NCBI GenBank assembly: GCA_030824115.1 | Contig: JAVBYI010000024.1 | Span: forward strand, 62,001 to 126,000 | Reading direction: 5' to 3' | From: Rhodocyclaceae bacterium | GTDB taxonomy: Bacteria; Pseudomonadota; Gammaproteobacteria; Burkholderiales; Rhodocyclaceae | Length of the DNA stretch: 64,000 nt | Shown: piece by piece, positions 58,501 through 64,000 of the stretch | Position numbering within the stretch: position 1 is the stretch's first letter | How the letters are laid out: each line of letters begins with the position of its first letter | Position numbers and translations under genes: made by a program | The notes under the pieces: model-generated | Databases searched by the model: none | Seen by the model: only the letters and a program-made list of their open reading frames with translations | What the model was told of the DNA's origin: nothing

Positions 58501-59576
58501 CCACCATGAGCTTCAAAGCTGAAGATGTCGGCGCTGGCAAGACGGCGATTGAGCTGGTGAAAGCCAGAGCCGGCACGCCCGAAGCCTTCGAAATTGTCTT
58601 CCTCGACTGGCAGATGCCCATCATGGACGGCATCGAAACCGCCGGCAAGATTCAGGCACTGGGGCTCGACAAGTCGCCGCATTTGGTCATGGTCACCGCC
58701 TATGGCCGCGAGGAAGTGCTCAAACAGGCTCACGAAGCCGGCATCGAGGACGTGCTCATCAAGCCGGTGAATGCATCGCTGTTGTTCGATACAGCGATGC
58801 GCGTGCTGGGCGCCGAGGTAGCCGACCGGCGCAGCGCGGGCGATGCCCCTTCCCTGCTGCTGGAAGACATGGCCATGCTGAAGGGCGCACGCATCCTGCT
58901 CGTCGAGGACAACGACCTCAATCAGGAGGTCGCCAGCGAGATCCTGACGGACGCCGGATTTGTCGTCGAGGTCGCCGACAACGGCCAGATCGCGGTCGAC
59001 ATGGTGGGCAAGTCGGCCTACGACATCGTGTTGATGGACATGCAGATGCCGGTGATGGATGGTGTCACCGCCACTATCGAGATTCGCAAGAATCCAGCGT
59101 TCGAAGCATTACCCATCGTCGCCATGACGGCCAACGCCATGCAGCAGGACAAGGACAAGTGCCTGGCCGCCGGCATGGTCGACTTCATTACCAAACCGAT
59201 CCAGCCAGACGAACTGTGGGCCACGCTGGGACGCTGGATCAAGCCGAAACATGCACCCGTCAAAGCGGATGCCGTCTCACCAGCGCCGACTTTTGTCGGC
59301 AAGACCAAGATCGCCGCCAAGTCTGCCTCCAACGCCGCCACGACCGAAGTCGATCCCGCCAAACTCAAGGAAGTCTGCACACGCCTCGCCACCCTGCTGG
59401 CTGACGATGATTCCGAGGCCGGCGATGTCCTGGACGACAACGCCGACCTGCTGAACTCGGCCTTCCCGCAAGACTACCGGGCCATCGATACCGCCATCAA
59501 GGGCTTTGACTTCGAGGCAGCCCTGCAAAAACTGCAAGCGGCGATGCAAACCGCCGGTGTGGAGGTCGCCCCATGA
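55581..59576 (+). CDS. large hybrid sensor histidine kinase with Cache, HAMP, GAF, PAS and two REC domains
   Basis: 1331 residues from GTG 55581 (AGGGAG seven bases upstream; an ATG lies two codons on). Order: membrane segment (about 10-28), Cache domain, second membrane segment (about 315-335), HAMP (336-390), GAF (410-560), PAS (575-690), HisKA (His719, [12 protein letters not shown]), HATPase ([23 protein letters not shown]), REC1 (Asp1009, [10 protein letters not shown]), REC2 (Asp1153, [10 protein letters not shown]) and a helical tail. Two repeats lie in it, DVGAGKTA in REC1 and SPAPTFVG in the linker after REC2. The stop overlaps the next sensor gene. Confidence 0.93.
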   Translation: MHMGLRGKALTYMMVGGLLIGGLTLAVVSRIQDRSKSELTRQAAERYVLLHKERTLGAIQGDLALANKMADSEALRTWVLNPKNAAITPAAMRELASFLSMYSRKLAFLSSAAEMSFYYVDAKAMAAINKAPLKITETLSKDDPDDSWFFSTLAQPDAYVFNVDYNDTLKMMGLWINVVMKDAGKPIGVVGTGIDITQFIADFVKAQDAGVTAMFVTDDGVIQGHTDATLIALNAVAKDGIKKESILWNHLSQEEEKTRLREAMASVKSGNKSSAVLTLDLDGRKQVVALSYIAPLKWYNLAAFDDSATVGSGQTLPIMLLFLGAILAGGTLILVGGNRLIILPMKRIAEATQQVADGDYSVRLTEDRQDEIGELSTAFNRMAETLVDSERQIKSNISVISTELQRAESFEALARTLFTHIAPLIALGQGSYYRLTEGNRPTLQLCGGFAPIGEQVLEREIAPGSGLLGQCVLDQRLMIIDNPPPDYLKAGSALMTASPAAIVLVPIKSTSSLLGVLELATLKPFDDIGRALIDRLLPVLAMCMEIIARTERTQRLLEATKEQAEALETQQALISENEARLKQILEDSPAAVTMVSAEGEQVFANRRLADMLGVPLDQIKSRRSTQFWADPHDRTHFMQKMMTDHRVDDYEAKFRRDDGKEIWVLLNTRWVEQGNQRLLLSWMYEITERKQAEDAMRQAQQLAEDAAKTKSDFLANMSHEIRTPMNAIIGMAHLALKTDMTPRQRDYVKKIQNSGQHLLGIINDILDFSKIEAGKLNVEHTDFELDKLLDNVANLVSEKTSAKGLELVFDIAPDVPRHLIGDSLRMGQVLINYANNAVKFTEQGEIDIIINVQDRIDNDVVLWCGVRDTGIGLTEEQMGRLFQSFQQADTSTTRKYGGTGLGLSISKKLAELMGGAVGVTSEHGHGSTFWFTARLGIGTQKQRDLVPDPDLRGRHVLVVDDNESARTVLTDLLTTMSFKAEDVGAGKTAIELVKARAGTPEAFEIVFLDWQMPIMDGIETAGKIQALGLDKSPHLVMVTAYGREEVLKQAHEAGIEDVLIKPVNASLLFDTAMRVLGAEVADRRSAGDAPSLLLEDMAMLKGARILLVEDNDLNQEVASEILTDAGFVVEVADNGQIAVDMVGKSAYDIVLMDMQMPVMDGVTATIEIRKNPAFEALPIVAMTANAMQQDKDKCLAAGMVDFITKPIQPDELWATLGRWIKPKHAPVKADAVSPAPTFVGKTKIAAKSASNAATTEVDPAKLKEVCTRLATLLADDDSEAGDVLDDNADLLNSAFPQDYRAIDTAIKGFDFEAALQKLQAAMQTAGVEVAP
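58527..58546 (+). repeat. dispersed repeat, copy 21
   Basis: GTCGGCGCTGGCAAGACGGC after AGAT. Sense direction in REC1 of the kinase, encoding DVGAGKTA. Confidence 0.9.
59271..59290 (-). repeat. dispersed repeat, copy 22
   Basis: Minus-strand core GTCGGCGCTGGTGAGACGGC after AAAA. Antisense in the linker after REC2, encoding SPAPTF. Confidence 0.88.
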
Positions 59577-62383
59577 ATTTCATCGCGAAATTTATCGTCG
59601 AGCGCAGCAAGCTGGCCTGGCTGCTGGTCGTGCTGACCGCACTTCTGTTGGGATTGGGCGCCAGCCTGCAACTGCGCGACATGCGCGAATCAGAGCGCCT
59701 GGATCACCTGCAAACCGAAACCGAACGGCGCGCCATCGAGATCATGTCGCAAACGCTCAATGGCAACCTGATGGGCGCGGTGGCCGTACTTGGCCTGATC
59801 GACGCTGATATCAAACTCGAAGCGCTGGGCAAACTTCCCCCCAACAACCCGAAGGTGCTGCCCACGCTGGAAAGCATTGCCCGCTCCTACGATGCCGACG
59901 GCGTGTTCATCGTCGCCCGGAATGGCGCGGTGGCTTCATCTTGGGATAACAGCGGTAAACCCTCGACCGGGGTGAAGGTTAAATTCCGCCCCTATTACCA
60001 GATGGCCATGCAGGGCATGGATAACGTCTATGCCGCCGTCAGCATCGCCCGGGGAGATCGTTCGCTTTATTTTGCCGCCCCCGTTTTCAACGAGAGCACC
60101 AACGGCACCGAGGCGATTGGTGCCGTCGTCGCCCGCACCGGGCTGCTCAAGGTCGATAACCTGCTACGCGACAAGGCCGATATCGCCCTGTTGCTCTCCC
60201 CGCAGGGTGTGGTGTTTGCCAGCAACCGTCCGGAGTGGATTGGCCACTTGGCAGGGGCTACCTCCCCGGAGCGCCTACGCGCCATTCGTGAACTCAAGCA
60301 GTTCGGCAAGATGTTTGACAGCAAGGAACCTGCACTTCTGCCTGTCACGATCGATACCGGGCTGACGCGCTTCGAAGACAAGCGTTTTGCCGTCGCCAGC
60401 GCTGAGGTGCGGTGGAACGACCCCTTCGGCGAATGGAAGCTGGTGATGATGGAAGACCTCGGCCGCACCATCCCCCTCGCCGAGCGTCTCTGGATTGGGG
60501 CTGCGATCATTCTGGCGACACTCCTGATCGGCATCCTGATCCTGAAAACCCTGCAGAGCAATTACCGGCAAGCGCTTGCCAGCCAGCAGCTCGAAATCTA
60601 TGCCAAAGCGCAGGAAATCAGCGCGGCGCGCAAGGAACGGCTGGCGGCCGCCACCGTGCGCATGCAGCAGACAAAAGGGCTGGCTGAACTGGCCAATGTT
60701 TTTCTCGATGAGGCTCACGATATGCTGGGCGCCTTGCAAGGCGTCGTCTATGTCACCGATGAACAAGGCAAGCACCTGCAACTGGCCGGTAGCTATGCCT
60801 GCGCCGACAGTCCAATGGAAATCATTGCCGTCGGCGAAGGTCTGCTGGGGCAATGCGCCGTTGAGCGCCAGGCGCAGGTCATCACCGTCGATGCCGGTCA
60901 TTTTGTGATGGTGCGCTCCGGTCTGGGGGAAACCACGCCAGCGGCCGTCCTGCTTAGCCCGATTTTGCTCAATGAAAACCTGTTGGGCGTCATCGAAATC
61001 GCCCTCCTGCGCCACCCGGATGCCGCCGCACAAGCGCAGTGGCAGGAACTGGTCGACTTGCTGGCCATGAACATCGAAATCGTCAGCCATAGCACCTACA
61101 CGGAAGCCATGCTCTCCGCCACACTCGCTGCGGAGCAATCGGGAGTTGAGCAACTGGCCTTCCAGCAGGCGCTGGTCGATACCATTCCCTATCCGGTGTT
61201 CTACAAGGATGCCGATACGCGCTTCCTCGGTTTCAACCGGGCCTACGAAGAAACCTTCGCCGTCAAACGGGAAGACCTGATCGGCAGGCGTGTCATCGAC
61301 CTTGACTATCTGGCGGAGGCCGACCGTATGGCCTACCAGGCCGAGGACGAGGCCGTTATTGCCAGTGGCGACCACATCCAGCGTGAAGTGCAGTTGCCCT
61401 TTGCCGACGGCAAGTCGCATGATGCCCTCTACTACGTTTCCGGCTTCCGGCGCCCGGACGGCACCCCTGGCGGACTGGTGGGCACCTTCATCGACATCAG
61501 TGCTCTCAAGAATGCCGAGCGCAAGATGGACCACATGGCCGATGTTGAGCGCTTCAACCGACTGGCCCAGGGCCGCGAACAGCGCGTGCTGGAACTCAAG
61601 CGGGAAATCAATGCGCTGGCTGAGGCAGCCGGCAAACCGGCTCCTTACAACACCTCGCTGATCGAAACCATCGAGGATCACGAGTTCACGCTCCACCCCG
61701 ATTACCGAATCGACTTGACCGACAGTGGCAAACCGCTACGGCTTGAAGATCTGGTTGATCTGGAGGAACTGCAAAAGCTGTTTGCCGCCTTTTGCGAATC
61801 CGTCGGCATTGCAGCGGCAATCATCGATCTCGATGCCAAAGTGCTTGCCTCATCACGCTGGCAACGCGCCTGCACCGACTTCCATCGCGTCAATCCCGAT
61901 TCCTGCGCGCGCTGCATCGAGAGTGATACCGAACTGTCCCTCCAGTTGCAGGAAGGACAGGATTTCACCATGTACAAGTGCAAGAACGGCATGACCGACT
62001 GCGCATCCCCCATCATTGTCGAGGGCCAGCATCTGGCCAACGTCTTTATCGGCCAGTTCCATCTCGGCCCGCCCGACATGGCATTCTTCCGCAAGCAAGC
62101 CCATCAGTTTGGCTATCCCGAAGATGACTATCTCAAGGCGGTGGCTGAGGCGCCAGTAGCCGATGAAAAACGTCTGCCCGTCATCCTCAACTTCCTGTCC
62201 GGCTTCGCGCGCATGGTCTCGACCATGTCGCTGGCGCGCCGACGTGCCGACCTGGCCCAGAAGGTTCTCGAACAACAGGCCGACATGTTGCAGCGCGAAC
62301 GCGTGGCGGCGCTGAGCTTGGCCGAAGATGCCGCACAGGCCCGCATCGCCCTGGAAACCATCGCCAAGGAGTCGCAGGCATGA
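59573..62383 (+). CDS. multi-sensor membrane protein (Cache-GAF-PAS-PocR) without output domain
   Basis: 936 residues. Order: membrane segment (about 15-33), periplasmic Cache-like sensor, second membrane segment (about 305-325), coiled coil, GAF (360-500), PAS (530-645) and a PocR domain (about 720-886) with five clustered cysteines ([21 protein letters not shown]) that could hold a metal or sense redox. It ends in a coiled coil with no kinase, GGDEF or other effector. It overlaps a hybrid kinase gene at each side by four bases, so it probably forms a complex with one or both. Confidence 0.88.
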   Translation: MNFIAKFIVERSKLAWLLVVLTALLLGLGASLQLRDMRESERLDHLQTETERRAIEIMSQTLNGNLMGAVAVLGLIDADIKLEALGKLPPNNPKVLPTLESIARSYDADGVFIVARNGAVASSWDNSGKPSTGVKVKFRPYYQMAMQGMDNVYAAVSIARGDRSLYFAAPVFNESTNGTEAIGAVVARTGLLKVDNLLRDKADIALLLSPQGVVFASNRPEWIGHLAGATSPERLRAIRELKQFGKMFDSKEPALLPVTIDTGLTRFEDKRFAVASAEVRWNDPFGEWKLVMMEDLGRTIPLAERLWIGAAIILATLLIGILILKTLQSNYRQALASQQLEIYAKAQEISAARKERLAAATVRMQQTKGLAELANVFLDEAHDMLGALQGVVYVTDEQGKHLQLAGSYACADSPMEIIAVGEGLLGQCAVERQAQVITVDAGHFVMVRSGLGETTPAAVLLSPILLNENLLGVIEIALLRHPDAAAQAQWQELVDLLAMNIEIVSHSTYTEAMLSATLAAEQSGVEQLAFQQALVDTIPYPVFYKDADTRFLGFNRAYEETFAVKREDLIGRRVIDLDYLAEADRMAYQAEDEAVIASGDHIQREVQLPFADGKSHDALYYVSGFRRPDGTPGGLVGTFIDISALKNAERKMDHMADVERFNRLAQGREQRVLELKREINALAEAAGKPAPYNTSLIETIEDHEFTLHPDYRIDLTDSGKPLRLEDLVDLEELQKLFAAFCESVGIAAAIIDLDAKVLASSRWQRACTDFHRVNPDSCARCIESDTELSLQLQEGQDFTMYKCKNGMTDCASPIIVEGQHLANVFIGQFHLGPPDMAFFRKQAHQFGYPEDDYLKAVAEAPVADEKRLPVILNFLSGFARMVSTMSLARRRADLAQKVLEQQADMLQRERVAALSLAEDAAQARIALETIAKESQA

Positions 62384-64000
62384 AACGACTTTACGCAGCG
62401 CTGGAGCGGCGCAAGCTCATGACCAAGCTGATGCTGGTAATCGCCGGCCTGTTGCTGCTCTCGGTCGCCATCGGCGTTGACGCACTGCTAGGCCAGCGTC
62501 GCCTGAGCACCGAGCTACAGCAGATGTATGAGAAGGAACTGCTCGGGATTTCGGCCATCCAGAAAGCTCGCTACGAGTACGCGCAAATCGGCCGCATCGT
62601 CCGCCAAGTGATTCTTGCCAGCGACGCGACGGAACGCGAGCGCTCGTTGAAGCAACTCGCCGAAGTCGAAACAGCCATGAAAAAGGCCATCGAGGAGGCC
62701 CGGCAGCGCAGCTTCCGCGCGGAAGGCAGGCAGCATCTGACCAAGTTCGGGGAACACTACGCAGCCTACCGGCGCAACATCGAGCGCGCCATTGGCCTGG
62801 TCCAGAAAGGACGTATTGAGGAGGCCCGGACGTTTGTCGGCAGTATGGATTTTCAGAAGCCGGGCATTGCCACCAACGAAGCGCTCACCGAAATGGCGCG
62901 GATCAAGGAGGATGGTGCCCGGGAGGCCAACGAGCGGGCACAGCAGGCCGGTGCCGAGGAGGAACTCGCCACCCTGCTCTGGCTGCTGGGCGGCTCTGCT
63001 GTCAGCCTGTCACTCGGGGCACTGCTGGTCGTTTCAATCCGCCGTCCGCTGAACGAAGTTCGCGATGCCGTCGATCAACTGGCCAAAGGCAAGCTCGACC
63101 AGACGGTGCCCTGTCTTGACTACCCCAATGAGATCGGCGAACTGGCGCGCGATGTCGAGGTGCTGCGCAAGGAAGCGCAGCAAATGGAGGCGCAACGCTG
63201 GGTCAAGAGTCACACGGCCGATATTTCGAGCGACCTCCAGCAGGCCGCCAGCTTTACCGATATTTCCAAAGTCTTCCTGTCGCGGATTTCGCCCCTGATC
63301 AAACTGGGGCATGGCGTGTTCTATATCTACGAGGAAGATCAGAAACGCCTGCGTCTGCTGGGTGGCTATGCCTATCGTGAGCGCAAGAACCTTGACCAGT
63401 ATTTCGCCTTGGGCCAGGGGTTGGTTGGCCAGTGTGCACTGGAACGCACCCCCATCTTCATTAGCGAACCGCCCGAGGACTATGTACGCATTGGGTCCAG
63501 CCTCGGCGAAAGCGTGCCGCAGACCATCGCCGTGTTGCCGGTGCTGCGCAACGAGCGCTTACTGGCGGTATTGGAGCTCGCCACTTTCAGCAACTTTGGC
63601 GACAACGAACAAGCCCTGCTCGATGGTCTGATGCCCATCCTCGCGATGAGTCTGGAAATCCTCGAACGCAACGTCAAGACCCGACAACTGCTGGAAGAAA
63701 CGCAGCGTCAGGCCGAGAACATGGAGAAACAGGCGGCGCGCCTCGAAGAGCAGACCGTCGAGATGGAAGCCCAGCAGGTCGAAATCAAGGCCGCCGAAGA
63801 GCGTAGCCGCCTGATCCTCGGCTCGGTCAAGGATGGCATCGTCGGCCTCGACAACAACGGCGTGATGACCTTTGCCAACCCGGCGTCTTACGCCATGCTG
63901 GGCTATGCCGAAGAAGAATTCGTCGGCCAGGGGATGCATGCACTAGTCCATCACCATTATCCCGATGGTGGTGACTTCCCGCGCGAAGAATGCGCGATGT
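62380..64000 (+). CDS. multi-domain membrane sensor, 3' end outside the window
   Basis: The frame opens with an ATG overlapping the previous stop (ATGA) and runs without a stop for 540 codons to the window edge. Order: membrane segment (about 17-37), a four-helix-bundle periplasmic domain as in chemoreceptors (YEYAQIGRIVRQVILASDA), second membrane segment (about 193-213), HAMP (SIRRPLNEVRDAVDQLAKGK), GAF (about 285-425, LGGYAYRER, GLVGQCALERTPIF), coiled coil (430-480) and a PAS domain (VKDGIVGLDNNGVMTFANPA) cut by the edge. A histidine kinase with receiver domains probably follows outside. Confidence 0.85.
   Translation, partial: MKRLYAALERRKLMTKLMLVIAGLLLLSVAIGVDALLGQRRLSTELQQMYEKELLGISAIQKARYEYAQIGRIVRQVILASDATERERSLKQLAEVETAMKKAIEEARQRSFRAEGRQHLTKFGEHYAAYRRNIERAIGLVQKGRIEEARTFVGSMDFQKPGIATNEALTEMARIKEDGAREANERAQQAGAEEELATLLWLLGGSAVSLSLGALLVVSIRRPLNEVRDAVDQLAKGKLDQTVPCLDYPNEIGELARDVEVLRKEAQQMEAQRWVKSHTADISSDLQQAASFTDISKVFLSRISPLIKLGHGVFYIYEEDQKRLRLLGGYAYRERKNLDQYFALGQGLVGQCALERTPIFISEPPEDYVRIGSSLGESVPQTIAVLPVLRNERLLAVLELATFSNFGDNEQALLDGLMPILAMSLEILERNVKTRQLLEETQRQAENMEKQAARLEEQTVEMEAQQVEIKAAEERSRLILGSVKDGIVGLDNNGVMTFANPASYAMLGYAEEEFVGQGMHALVHHHYPDGGDFPREECAM

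Noticed and set aside
60389-60406. GCCGTCGCCAGCGCTGA in the multi-sensor gene as a repeat copy
   Set aside because: It matches pieces of the motif but lacks the three-base spacer and the GCCGAC end.

Overview
The window looks like a GC-rich chromosomal segment of a free-living betaproteobacterium, most likely of the Rhodocyclales (Dechloromonas/Azonexus type). This placement is an inference from gene content: long PurL, RelA of the EFDD type, the mltG-tmk-holB-ycfH order, a SiaABCD pathway, RND copper efflux and many c-di-GMP and hybrid-kinase proteins. No rRNA, tRNA, CRISPR array, transposase or integrase was seen. Coding density is very high. Most neighbouring genes overlap by 4 bases (ATGA or TGATG), and no stretch longer than about 200 bases lacks a gene.

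Layout. Bases 1-1936 are the edge of an accessory island: a 5'-cut RhuM gene, a 65-residue remnant of a type I methylase (hsdM) and an unrecognised gene. Bases 2133-9170 hold signalling genes: a degenerate HD-GYP protein behind a sigma-54 promoter, a spermidine-synthase-like gene, a PhnD-like binding protein paired with a GGDEF-EAL protein, a thioredoxin-TPR chaperone and a diguanylate cyclase. Bases 9279-25576 carry purL, then a binding protein with a hybrid kinase and a PleD-like cyclase, relA, an acyltransferase, and a further binding protein with a hybrid kinase. Bases 25628-29512 hold a FliD-C-like protein, a small MoxR-like fragment, mobA, moaA and a Ca2+/Na+ exchanger.

Bases 29660-41605 combine an EF-hand/glycine-zipper envelope protein, an ATP-grasp gene overlapping egtD, a cusF-cusC-cusB-cusA copper/silver efflux operon, and a head-to-head senA/senB pair. 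EgtD makes hercynine. SenB (selenosugar synthase family) and SenA (selenoneine synthase/EgtB family) would turn it into selenoneine. Bases 41613-49909 hold a binding-protein/PAS sensor with no output domain, an ankyrin protein, the ycfH-holB-tmk-mltG operon, ygfZ, a RodZ-like protein, a TANGO2-family gene and a small protein. Bases 50014-53836 are siaB-siaC-siaD-siaA. Then come L,D-transpeptidase, tadA and a DsbA-like gene on the minus strand, and from 55581 to the right edge a chain of three overlapping sensor genes.

The most striking feature is not a gene. A dispersed motif, A-rich then GTCGGCGCTGGC-nnn-ACGGC, occurs 22 times in both orientations. Eighteen copies are inside genes of unrelated function and four are between genes. 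Inside genes it is read in several frames but gives small flexible residues ([27 protein letters not shown]), apparently by in-place change rather than insertion. A DNA-uptake-sequence-like role is my leading hypothesis.
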